A program made the position numbers and the translations under genes. From the NCBI GenBank assembly GCA_016946835.1, contig JACVTC010000109.1:565001-629000 (forward strand): a stretch of 64,000 nt of DNA. The letters run 5' to 3'. This document shows positions 12,641 through 24,330 of this stretch, piece after piece. The stretch comes from Neocallimastix lanati (nom. inval.) (lineage: Eukaryota; Neocallimastigomycota; Neocallimastigomycetes; Neocallimastigales; Neocallimastigaceae). The number at the start of each line of letters is the position of its first letter. Position 1 is the stretch's first letter. The notes beneath the pieces are model-generated. The model did not search any database. It saw nothing but the letters and a program-made list of their open reading frames with translations, and was not told the origin of the DNA.

Positions 12641-12811
12641 TACATTCTTTATTTATTTATTTATTTGTTTATTTATTTATACATTTATTTTTTTTTACAT
12701 ATAATTTTATTAAAATTTTTATGGCGTTAACAAAAAAATTTAAAAGCCATTAAAAATAAATGGCGTATTGAAAATTTGTATTATAAAAATTGGCGAAATG
12801 AACCACATTCC

Positions 12812-13500
12812 AAAATAACATATATAAATTTTATGTATAAATATTTTAAATTATTAAGATATCAATTATTATATAAATTATAATATGGCGCATGTATAAC
12901 GTACATAAAACATTTATGTAATAACACATAAAATAAAATTGTGATATAATTAAAATTTATGTAGTAAAAATATATATAAAAAAATATTAATAATAATTAT
13001 TAAAAAAGTATTTAAATATAATTATAAATAAATAAATAAAATATTAATAAAATAATAAATAAAATTTGAAATTACGAAATTTAAGTGTTAATTATAATAA
13101 TATTTATTATTATTATTATTATATTTAATATTATAATTATATTTATTATAATTATTGTTAGAAATAAAGTTTAATATATGAATATTATTTTTGTTATTAA
13201 ACAAAATAACATATATAAATTTTATGTATAAATATTATAAATTATTAAGATATCAACTATTATATAAATTGTAATATGGCGCATGTATGACGTACATAAA
13301 ACATTTATGTAATAACACATAAAATAAAATTGTGATATAATTAAAATTTATGTAGTAAAAAATATATATATAAAAATAATTATTAAAAAAGTAGTTAACT
13401 ATAATTATAAATAAATAAATAAAAATATTAACAAAATAATAAATAAAATTTGAAATTACGAAATTTGAAGTGTTATTTCTAATAATAATTATTATTATAG
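12812..13500. repeat. Tandem duplication of a ~390-bp segment
   Basis: Copy 1 begins AAAATAACATATATAAATTT at 12812, and copy 2 begins with the same words at about 13201. Both contain ATATGGCGCATGTAT(A/G)ACGTAC and ATAACACATAAAATAAAATTG. The end of copy 1 (GTTAGAAATAAAGTTTAATA, about 13158) is also found immediately left of element B (about 3141). Element B therefore lies at the border of this duplication, with one partial unit on its left. Confidence 0.8.
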
Positions 13501-13609
13501 TTATAATTATTATTATTAAAAAAAAATTATAAAAATATATTAAGAATAAAATAATAAATTTTAAACAAAATGTTATTAATATATATTAATATATATAATT
13601 TTTATATAT

Positions 13610-13652
<43 letters not shown>

Positions 13653-14893
13653 CATTTTAATTTCAAAAAATAAAATTCATTGGGAAAGTTTAAAATATTC
13701 AAAGTTTATTTTGAATATTTTAATAAAGTATAAATATAATAAAATTATAAATTTAACACAAATTTTAAAAATAATAAAATAATAAAATTATTTTCTTTAT
13801 AGTTCGGTTGCTCGGTTAATATATTAATGTGTAATTAATTTTTTGTAAATACTTTATTTCATATTATTATAATAATATTGCATAATTTTTATTTAAATTA
13901 TATATAATATCAAATATAACTCTTTACTATTATTTATTTAATAAAGTATGAAATTACATTTAAAGCAAAATTTTTATATGTATATTTTTTTAATATTATA
14001 AAAAAAATATTTAAAGCAAAATTTGTATTTATATATTTTTTTTATATTAAAAAATTTTTTTAAGATATATATAACTTATAGTAATGATAATGATAAAAAT
14101 AACAGTAAATTAATAAATAATAATATTACTAATAAAAAGTATTTATTTATGATAATTTTTAATTTTTAATTTCCAATGTATAATAATAATAATATTGTAA
14201 TTATTATTAATTTTTATGGTAATTATTTGATTTTATATTTTTATAATTCAAAAAAAAAAAAAAAAAACTTTAAAAATAATTATTTATAATAGTAGTTTAA
14301 TATAATAATGGGTCATAAAATATTACCATGATAAATATTTATAAAAATATACATATGTATATATTTTAAAAATGTCACATAGATAAACTTTTTTAAAATT
14401 TTTTGTAATGAAATGGAATACTTTATTTTTATTTTTTATATATAAATTTTAATTGTAATTATATATATATATTTTTATTTAATATTAGTTATGGTAAAAA
14501 CAAATAATTTAATTTATAATTTTATCTCATACACCTTTTTGTTTTCCAGTGTTAATTTAATTTAATTATTTAAATTAAATTGGTTCATATTAATTATGGT
14601 ATTATTATTAATAACTTTCAATGTTATTTTTCAATATTATAATTTTTTTTTAAAAAAAAAAAGTTATGATTAATAATTCATGAAATAGATTTAATATCTT
14701 TTTATTATATTATAATATTTAAAAATGATAAAATAAAATATAACAGCATTTAATTTTATTATATTTTATTATTATTATTATTATAATATTATTATATAAT
14801 TTCATTTTCAATTTATTTTGAAGGTTTTTAATTTTAAATTTAAATTTATTTTTTTGTTCTGCTTTAGTTTTTTTTTCTTGTTGTTTTTATTGT

Positions 14894-14932
<39 letters not shown>

Positions 14933-15352
14933 TGGTTTTGTTTTAATTGAGAAAAATATTATAGTTATATAAATTATTACAATAATAAATTATTACTTTA
15001 TCTGAACTTCATGCTTTTTAATAAAAGTATTCTTATTTTTACTATTAAAATATTTAGTATTATATTTTTTTAAATTTTCTATTTTTATTATCATTCTATT
15101 AGTTGTAATATCTATTATATTACATAAAATTTTCAAAAAATTGTTACTATTATAATTTAATATATTTATTAAACATTCTCTATTTCTAAATACTTTTATT
15201 TCTATTATTTTGATTAAAAATTATATATAAATAAAAAAATTATTACTAATATTAATAAAAACCAAATAATAATCATTATAATCATTATATTTATAGATAA
15301 TTTAAATTAATTTATATTAGAATATATATATATATATTTAATATTATTAAAT
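13501..15352. other. AT-rich intergenic region upstream of the F-box gene
   Basis: No gene or RNA recognised. Long T runs at about 13613-13645 and 14900-14930 stand out. The second is about 420 bases upstream of the F-box gene start and may be part of its promoter (inference). One less AT-rich phrase (GTTCGGTTGCTCGGTTAATA, about 13802) is unexplained. Confidence 0.5.
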
Positions 15353-18300
15353 ATGAATATAAAAACTTCTGATAAAAATAAAGATAAAAATACCGATTTA
15401 AACAATGAAATCCAAAATCCAACAACTTCTAATTTTTCAAAAGAAGAACAAGGTGGATCTTCCATAGATATAAAACATATATCGAATTCTAATTATGTAA
15501 ATGCGTCTAGTACATCTTCAATAGTGAAATCTTTATTATCAAATAATTTTAATTTTTCTAATTCGTTCCAAAATCATTTAGAAAATATTAATAATTATGA
15601 TATTCGATTTGGTAATATTAACACAATTAATGAAAATCAAATTAAAAATGATCAAGCATTATCCACAAATGCATCATTGAATATACCAATACAAAATGAA
15701 AATAAATTTGTTAATAAAAATAATATATATTCAAGTTTATTTTCATCTAACTCGACTTCAAATTCATCCTCTTCTATAACTTCCTATTTAGCCTTTAATC
15801 AAGTTCAACCAAAATCAAAAGTTAATATTGTTAATTCCTCATTTAATAATATTTTTGGTAACATACAATTTAGTGGTCTAGAAAAAAACAAAATTAACGA
15901 AGATGATTTATTAGTAAATAAAAATTTGAATAAAGATAATAATGAAAATGAAAAAATTGAAGAAGAAAAAAATTTATATGATAATGAAATACCTTCATCC
16001 TCAAAATTAATGTTTGGTTCATTAAATATATCAAAACCATCCAATTTTCAGAATAAAGGTAAAAAAACTAATATCATAAAAAATATACAAATGATAACGT
16101 TAATTAATTAATATAATATTAATAATTCTAATAACATTTATAATAATAATAATTATTACTATTTTTTTTTTTATTTTATAATATGAATTAAAGGTAAAGA
16201 AATAAGTTCATCAAGTTCTATAATTAATAATGATTCCTATGAATCTATTAGTAATAAAGAAATAGAAATGAAGAAATCAAATATCGTGCGAACAATTGAT
16301 CATAGTGTATTTGATAACAATAATATTAATAATTATATTTCAGATAAAGATGTGGAAAGAATTGTAGGGAATTATAAACAAATTATTAATAATGTAATAA
16401 AAAGAGAAAATATAGTTCCTAGTAATGATGATGAAAATCAAAATGAATTAAATATCGTAAACAGTAATGGGGATAGGGAAATTTTTAATATAAATAATAA
16501 TATTAATAATCCAATAAATAATAATCATATTGATAGAGAAAACAATAATCAAGGTATATTAAAAATGAATAACAATTTCTTTAATAGTGATGTTATTATA
16601 CAACAGAGTAATACAGTAGAAAAAAATTTCCACAAAAAGTCAGATGGTAATTTAAATGAAGATATTATAGTAGAAAGTCTTGAAAATATTGATTTTTCAT
16701 TTATAATGGATTCAAATATTAATGATGATAATAGTGTTCAAGAATCATTAGTAATTGATAATAATAATTTATTAAATAATGAAAATATAGAAAATGAGAA
16801 AATACCAGAAACAATAAGCAATGAATCATCGATTCATTTATCAAATAATTCTTTGAATTCTATAGATACTAATATCAGTAATAAACCCAATGTAATATAT
16901 TATGAAGATTCATATAAAAAGACCACTGGTGAATCTAATAAAATATTAACTAGAAATAAAAGTAGTAGTAGTGAATCATTAGTAGAAAAATCATTAAATA
17001 ATAATAATAATTCTAGTCAAGAAAATTTATGCATAAAAGTAGAAACAAATATAACTAATAATGTATTGGAAGAAAAAGAAGAAACTTTTGTTACCTTATT
17101 GAAAGATAATAATATAAAATGTCCTATTTCGACAGTTTCATTACTAGTTTTACCAAATAAATATAATCATGGTGTTCCAATAATATATAATATTAAAAGT
17201 TATTTTTCTAAGTTATTAAAGAATAATACTTCTTTTGTTAATAGTAAATTAAATAAAAATACCCAAAATTTCATTTTTTTAAAACAATTGAAACCAAAAT
17301 TTAGTTTAATCAATAATGATATAATTCAAGTCTCTGTTGATTGTAAAAAATGCTTAAGTTTAATGCCATTATTATCAAATTCTTGGCTTAGTTTAGTTCC
17401 ATTAACAGATATGAAATCAGATGAAAAATTGTCATTACAATTTAATATTAACGATTCTGAAAAATTATCACAAATAATATTATTCTTTTGGAATTTGAAT
17501 TTATTAAATGTTAAACAATATGAATTATTTTCAAAATCAGAAATGAATAATAAACATTATCATATATTAATATCTCCATTGCATGGTAACTATAATATAA
17601 ACCATATTCAATGGCATATTCAAAAAATAATTGATAATACACATGCTCTTTCATGTTATGAATATCTTTCTTATTTACGGATTCTACATCAATTTCAAAA
17701 TAATATGGATTGTGAGAGTTGTAAATTTCAATATTCTTTTAAATTAAATGATAATAAATGTTCGAAGTGTCAAAATTTAATTGATGAACAGATTAAACAA
17801 TGTAAAGAATGTCATAAATTAATAAAAGCTTTAGAAGATGATAAAATCATAGAAATTGAATCGACAAAAGACGAAAATATTAATAAATGCTCATTATTAA
17901 CCGATAAAGAAGAGATGTTTATACCAAAACAAAAAGAAATATATAAATTAGATACATTACCTCCAGAAATATTAATGAATATTTTTGAACAATTTACCAA
18001 AAATACTGATAAGCAAAACTTCCGTTTTACTTGCAAAAGATTCCGTAAAACGCTTAACTCTCCAAATGTTTTAATGCTTAAAAATTATGAGCAAATAAAT
18101 TATCTTAAAAATTTAATTAATATTAGAAAAGCAATTATGAATGTAGATATTCTCTTTAAAGATTTTGATAAATTAGAAATAACAAATACTACATTTAGTG
18201 AAATACGAAATCTTATTCTTATTTGTGATATTCAAGATATGACTTTGAGAACAAGTGAATTTTCAAAGAGGCTTATTAATACAGCATTTAATTCTTTTAG

Positions 18301-19543
18301 TACTTTAACAAATTTAACTATTCGTCAAATAAATAGAAGAGATATTTTTACTCGTCTTTTCTCTCCTCGTAAATTAACTCTACCCTGTCTTTCTAATCTT
18401 CAATTTGAAGAATCTGTACTTTCCCCACGTACTTTGAAACCTTGGGAAAAAATATCAATGCCATCATTAAGAAGTATTATAATTGATGAAAAATCAGTTC
18501 TATCGCATATTCCATCATTTTTAAGAAATCTTTCTTCTATTGAATTAAAGTGTCATTTTAAAACAAATTTTTGGCTGTCTGGTGAATATTATAATTTAGA
18601 AAATCTTATTGTAGAATTAGATTATAAAGATGATTTTTGTGAATTATTTATTAAAGAAGGAACATATATGCCTCAATTAAAATCCTTACTTTTAATGAAT
18701 AATAGAAAAGTAGAAAGTTTACCAATTTCTCCAAAACTTACAGATTTAACAATAGTGTGCGATGAATTTTCAAAGGAAGAATTGAACAAATTACCTGAAT
18801 ACTATCCAGAACTTTCAGTATTAAACATTGAATCTCCACTTGATTTCAGTTTCCCATCAAACTTTACATCATTAAAATCACTCCGATTAGAATTTATTCC
18901 AACTGTTTTAATTCGAACCATTCCTGCGTTACCTCATTTAACATCTCTTCATATTGAACGTGGAGAACATGTAGTACTTAATGGTACATTTCCAGAATTA
19001 AAATATTTAATTGTTGAATCATGTGATAAAATTAATTTCAGTGGTAAATTTGAAGCTATTGAATGGATTAAATTTAGAAATTGCAATAATATGCGAACAG
19101 TCAATTGGGATTTCCCGTCTCTTAATAGTCTTTCTTTGGAAGGTTGCTTCTTCCTAACATCTATAGAAGATAAATATCCATTATTACAGACTATAAATGT
19201 GAAATGTTGTAAAAATTTCTATAAAATACCAAACAATCTACCTAAATTAAATACATTAAATATTCTTCAATGTGATAATTTCATTAGTGTGTCATCGAAT
19301 TTTAAATCGTTAACAATACTTAATGTAAGTCATTGTAGAATATTTTCTTATATACCTAAAGAATTAGATAACTTGGAATGGTTATTGCTAGAAGATTGTA
19401 ATAATATTTATCAAATACCTTATCTTTTAAAGCTTCGTCATTTCAAATGTCTTAGATGTAAAAATATACCTTTTCCATTTTCCCCTTGCAAATTCTTCCC
19501 AAATATTCGTTCATTTGCTGTTACTACTTTAAATAAAAGTTAA
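15353..19543 (+). CDS. F-box/leucine-rich-repeat protein (substrate adaptor of an SCF-type ubiquitin ligase)
   Basis: Two exons, 15353-16058 and 16194-19543, with a 135-bp intron (AAAG|GTAAAA ... TTAAAG|GTAAAG). The junction codon is Gly and gives 1351 residues. Residues 1-500 are Asn/Ser-rich, low-complexity and probably disordered. Residues 510-800 contain an unrecognised globular region ending in Cys pairs (CESC, CSKC, CKEC, about 741-777) that may bind a metal. The F-box is at about 821-865 (LDTLPPEILMNIFEQFTKN...FRFTCKRFRKTL). From about 890 to 1345 there are irregular leucine-rich repeats (LTNLTIRQI, LKSLRLEF, LNSLSLEGC, LNTLNILQC, LTILNVSHC) of the Cys-containing type. Known role: the F-box binds Skp1 and the LRRs select the substrate. 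Substrate unknown. The AUG at 15353 is the first in frame and opens the long exon. Confidence 0.85.
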
Positions 19544-20057
19544 TATTAAAATGGTTATAAATGTATATATATTTATATATACATGTTTATATGTATGAAT
19601 TTAAAGTTTTAAATTAATAAATAAATATATAGATATAATATTTTATATTATTATTATTATGTAAAAGTATTTTTAACTTAATAAAATAAATATAAATTTC
19701 AAACCAATTATTATAATACTAAATAAAATTTTAAATAAAATATATATATAGAAAATATTGTATTTTTTAGTATTTTATTATTTTATTATATTATTATTCT
19801 TATAGTTTTATTGTATTAGCAATTATATTTTAATTATTTCTAATACAATAAAACTATATAATTTTTAAACGTATTTATTATAAAATTATTTATAATTAAA
19901 TATTGATATTATATTATTAAATATTTAAAAAAACAATCAAAGAAATATAATGAAATATATAAATAAAAATATGAATAGTTTTATATATTGAACTTTATTT
20001 TAATACATTAAATGAAAAAATTGGAAAAATTATAGTATTATAGATAAGACAAATAAA
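19544..20057. other. 3' flank of the F-box gene, AT-rich
   Basis: Only A/T-rich sequence with short repeats. AATAAATA at about 19616-19623 could act as the polyadenylation signal for the F-box gene. An inverted pair TAGTTTTATTGTATTAG / CTAATACAATAAAACTA lies near 19804-19856 and can fold as a hairpin. Confidence 0.5.
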
Positions 20058-20198
20058 ATTTTGATACAGATTTGAATGATAACTTTTATCCACATGGAGT
20101 TATCATTGATGTTAGAGGCTATTTCATCCTCGAAAAGTAGTTTTTTAATATTTCTTTTTTAATAAATATTAATAAATAAAGTTTGATCCTAGTCTAAA
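20058..20198 (+). mobile_element. LINE 3'-end relic
   Basis: TTGATACAGATTTGAATGAT through GAGGCTATTTCATCCTCGAA matches, with scattered changes, the last coding bases of the LINE copy at 29637-31232 (its minus strand). It is followed by AATAAATAAAGTTTGATCCT and AGTCTAAA, the shared 3' terminus of this LINE lineage. About 140 bp remain, an old severely 5'-truncated insertion. Confidence 0.75.
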
Positions 20199-21054
20199 TA
20201 TATGTTAGATTTTCAAACTAAAATTTTTTTTCATCAAAATTACAAAAAATTTTTCGTAATATGTATGAAATTATAATTATATATTATAAAATATTTATTC
20301 GATATTAATTAAATCAAATGTAAATTTAATTTAATTAATTTAACCTTTTTATAATAAAAAAAGGCCTTTCTAATAAAAGAAAATAAACAGAATGTTATAA
20401 AACAATATTAAATGTATATATATATTAGTACTAATATAGTAATAATTAAAAAAAATGATATTTTATATAAAAAAAAATTGAAAATTTTATTTTCAGGATT
20501 TTTTTATTTTGTAAAAAAACAAGAGAAAGTTTTATAAATTTATTTTTATATCTGGTTTTGTATAATATATTGAGTGGAAGTTATATGTTTTAATAAATAA
20601 AAAGTAAGCAAAAGCAAAATTTTCATTTTTGTGTAATTAAATTTATTTTTTTAATAAATAATAAAATTTATATTAAATTTTATATTTAGTAAGTTTTTCT
20701 TTAAAAGAATCTTATACATTATTAAACATTAATAATTTGGCTTTTCTAAAATATATAAATAAAAAACTTCAAAAAATATTTTAATCTTGAATAACAACTA
20801 ATAAAATATTTTTTGTGGTCAAGTTCTCTGACAATGAAATACAATAATTAATATTTTTAATTGATTATAAAATTCAACTTTAAGTACATATTTTTTATAT
20901 ATTATATATGTTAAATATAATATTAGTGTAATGTACAATGTAATTAAATACATAGAAGCAATATTTTGATTATAGTAATGACCTTATCTAACATGCCATA
21001 ATTTTGGATCAATATTATTTATATTATAATCAATATCTTTTATTGGGCTTGTAT
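20199..21054. other. AT-rich intergenic region
   Basis: No gene, RNA or known repeat recognised. One somewhat richer phrase, GGTCAAGTTCTCTGACAATG, occurs near 20817. Confidence 0.45.
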
Positions 21055-21289
21055 TTAAAGAAAAAGGCTTTCATTATTTGTATAATTGGTAGTAATTATT
21101 TTATTATTTTTAAATATTTGGAGTCTTTCTTTATTGTTGCATATTTCTGTAAATAACGAAATAAGATTATCTAAATGCAGTTTAAACTCATCGTTTTCAA
21201 TTTCTATTTCCTTTATTTTCCCTTCGATTTCAAATAGTTTGGATGGGCCTGTTTCTGAAAATCTTTCTTTTAATTCGTTTATTAGTAAT
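21055..21289 (-). pseudogene. Unidentified coding-like fragment, predicted coiled coil
   Basis: On the minus strand a frame of about 78 codons runs from a stop at 21290-21292 to TAA at 21055. It includes LLINELKERFSETGP and EIEGKIKEIEIENDEFKLHL, rich in Glu/Lys with heptad-like hydrophobic spacing. Codon use is unlike the A/T noise around it, so it probably derives from a real gene. No start codon or upstream continuation is clear. It lies just beyond the copia relic, so it could belong to that insertion or be an unrelated host-gene fragment. Family not recognised. Confidence 0.4.
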
Positions 21290-21369
21290 TATACATTTGT
21301 ACAATTATTGAATAGGCTTTTTGTATTTCGGCGAATTTGCTCAATATTATAATCTTGATGATACTATCA

Positions 21370-22200
21370 TATTGTATTATTTACAATTAAAAATTGTTCT
21401 TTGAAAATTAAATATGTGAATTTTGACATTTGTACTCCTGAATTACTTTTAGTTAATGGATCAACTAACATATTTTCGATATTAATGTATTCTAATTCAA
21501 CTTTATTTTTCATAATCTTTTTTTGAATAGATTTATATCATATATCTATATGCTTACATCTACCCTTAGAATTTGTACCTTGAACTATTGTAATACATGC
21601 TTTGTTATCGACCAAAAATTTGAATTTTATTTTTTGATTAAAAATTTCTTTAAATAAATTTTTGAATCACAAAGCTTGTTTAGTCAGACTAACAAATTCA
21701 GCTTCAACAGTAGACAATGTTATATTTTTCTGTAACTGAGATTTCCATGAGATCGGGTTGTTACCAAGTAAGAATATGTTTCCACATGTAAATTTTCTTG
21801 TATTTTTATCATTTGTATAATCTGAATCAGAATATCAAATGAATATTATATTTTTATTATAATATATATATCTATTTTTTGACCTTTCAAATATTGTAAA
21901 ATGTTCATTAAATTTTTGTAATCTGCTTCTGTTGGATTTTCATAAATTCTTGAAGATTCATTTACACCAGACATTATATCCAGTCTTGACTTAACAGCAA
22001 TGCATAATAATGATCTTAATAAAGATTTATATCTTTTAGCATTTATCAGGTTTGAGCTATTTCTTTCATATTTTGTAATTTTCTTTCATGGTATTCTGAG
22101 TAGTTTTGTTTTGTTCATATTGTATTTTTTAATTATTTTATTAATATTATAAACATGATTTATTTTATAACCATCACTTGTTTTATAAATGTGCATTTTT
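21370..22200 (-). mobile_element. Ty1/copia retrotransposon fossil (pol 3' part, RNase H region)
   Basis: Minus-strand reading shows phrases typical of the copia RNase H domain, including the SDSDYTNDKNTRKFTCG-type stretch and the STVEAEFVSLTKQALW-type motif. No LTRs or gag were recognised. The copy is broken, with at least several breaks, and is old. It abuts a LINE copy at about 22205. Confidence 0.8.
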
Positions 22201-22204
22201 ATTA

Positions 22205-23975
22205 TTTTAGTAGCATCATATTATTATTATTATTATTACTATAACTATTATTACTATTACTATTATTACTATTACTATTTTTACTATTATTATTATTATT
22301 ATTATTACTATTACTATTATTACTATTACAATTATTACTGTTACTATCATCATTATTGCTATTAACGTTATTAATTGTTAGGTTGCTACGGTTAAAAGCA
22401 TTATATAAAAATGAAAATTTTATCATTGACTTTACTACGAATATGATTGAAAAATGGACAATCAATTAACCAGTGCCTTATCCATTGTTTGTTACTTTTA
22501 CAACTTAGACAAAAATTAGGACACACTTGATCTATTATTTTTTCAGCTTTAGCAATTCTATCATCTAATCTATATACGCTTCGTGCTCTCAATAGCCAAT
22601 AGAAACCATATGAAAGATCAGGATATTCATAACAAAGTTTTATATAAATTTGATGTTTCTTCGAATCTGTTTTTGTCATAAAATTCAGTTTTAATAGAAT
22701 TGATTTTCATATCTCTTTTCCAATAAAAATCCTTGATTTTATTATCGTTATTACCTCTTTTCTCTAGTTTAGGTTTAAGAGTTCTACTTTCTTTCGTCCA
22801 TGTATATTTTCTAGATTTTGGAATATTATTAACTAAATAGGAAATAATACAATTTGAATCTTTCCATTTTTCGAAACATTTGACTTGAGACAAAATACAC
22901 TTAGCTGATAATAGAGGAGTATTTAAATCTTTTGAAATAGAATATTCAATAATAAAAGATTTGGCTTTTTGTAAACCTGCAATCAATCTTAATCCTTTAT
23001 TAATTAATTTCTCTGGTCTAATAAAATTATTTTAAATCCATAAATTCTTTTGGAGACTATTTTCGAAAGGAGTTTGATATCATTGTTAATCAGAGAGATA
23101 CCTCGATAATTGTCACAATAAGATAGATCATCTTTTATTTTAGGAATAGATATAATAATAGCTTCATTTCTGTACTAGGAAATTCTCCATTCCAAATTCT
23201 AGAGAATATCTTCTGTAAACAATTTAAACTAGAAGAAGAATTATTTGCTGAATTATCGTCACCAGGAGAAATTAAAGTTTTATAAAATTTAATAAGAATT
23301 CCATCCGGGCCTGAAGCTTTATAATTTGGAGTAGCTAATATTGCTTCTTTAATTTCTTCTATACTGATGTCTTGATTTATATCCCATTCATTGTGTCTCG
23401 TATACCTAATTGTACTATTAGAAAATTTATTAGACTATTCGATTAATGAACTATTGATATCAGATTGGCTTGATACAAGTTTTTTATAGTGATTGTGCCA
23501 TACTTCTAACTGTTCTTTAGTATAAGTAGCTATATTACCATTTTTTTGTCCTTTACAGGAGAATTTGACATATTTTTAAATTTATCTACTTTTGCTGTTG
23601 TTTTAAGCCATCCAAGCTTTCTTTGGATTAAGATATTTCATATATTCACATCCTGTATTGATCCAATGTTGGTATTCAGCTTTTTTATAAATATTACGCA
23701 TATGATGAATAATTTTGCACATTCTATTATATTTTTCAATTAATTCCTTCAAATTCATCTAAATTATGATTAGAACCTCTTCTTTTAATGGCTTTATATA
23801 ATTTTATTTTGAGTTTTTCCAAATTAAATATTTTCCGCGACATATGAAAAAAAGATTTTCTTACCTCTGACAATGACATGATATTAAATTCTTTAACATT
23901 TTCGAATGAAGTTGATATAAGTTTCTTAAAACTAATATCAATAATAATGTTAGGATCTGGAATCACTTCCTATAA
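22205..23975 (-). mobile_element. LINE copy E (RT to zinc-finger region), truncated at both ends
   Basis: Collinear on the minus strand with the LINE at 53823-58718. From 23966 downward it has the post-endonuclease linker (MIPDPNIIIDISFKKLISTS, SEVRKSFFHM), the RT palm/finger region decayed around 23030-23500, the thumb (KDFYWKRDMKINSIKTEFYD) and the zinc finger (CPNFCLSCKSNKQWIRHWLI). It ends in an (AAT/AGT)n Asn/Ser-coding microsatellite at 22217-22370. A block of RT present in the other copy (about 56550-57420) is largely missing near 23030. The finger keeps Trp where copy F has a stop. Several frameshifts; not functional. Confidence 0.82.
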
Positions 23976-24039
23976 TACACTAAAAATGTTATTAAAAATT
24001 GATTCTTTTTCATTTATACATTTTAATTTATCTCATTTA

Positions 24040-24090
24040 AAAATTTAAAGCCACCCCTAATTCGAGAAATCCAAATAAATCTCTATTCAT
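24040..24090 (-). mobile_element. Tiny LINE relic
   Basis: GCCACCCCTAATTCGAGAAA then TCCAAAT resembles the minus strand of the LINE thumb/finger region (compare 32198-32222, coding FWISRIRCGFKF). About 45 bp survive. Confidence 0.5.
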
Positions 24091-24330
24091 TTTTTTTATT
24101 ATTTTATAGCCTCAATTATTGCGAACTTTAATCTTTATTTATTTATTCTTTTATAAAAGACATTAATACTTTTAATATTAATAAAAATAAAAAAACACAG
24201 AATTAATAAATTAAATAAGTATTATTTGTCCAATTTGAACATAATAATTGAAATAGTAACATGAAATAAAAAGTAATAATCAAAAATAAGTGTATAAATA
24301 AATTCAGAAAAAAGTTCATAGGCAACGAAC
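24091..24330. other. AT-rich spacer / possible 3' UTR of LINE b
   Basis: No coding signal. It may include the 3' untranslated region of the adjacent minus-strand LINE, but no terminal poly(T) marks its end. Confidence 0.35.

Larger units (their letters stand above)
3184..12811 (-). mobile_element. MULE-type DNA transposon B, interrupted by element A
   Basis: Left end GGTTGCATTACGCCAATTTT; right end on the other strand GGAATGTGGTTCATTTCGCC then AATTTT. Flanks AAAATAAA and AAAATAAC are a probable 8-bp target duplication with one difference. The sequence right of element A (9453 onward) continues exactly where the sequence left of it (up to 3249) stops, as judged against relative C at 61249-61400. 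Without A the element is about 3.4 kb. It holds a decayed transposase (9819-10849, minus) and an (AAAAT)n satellite block. It is inactive as coding material. Confidence 0.82.
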
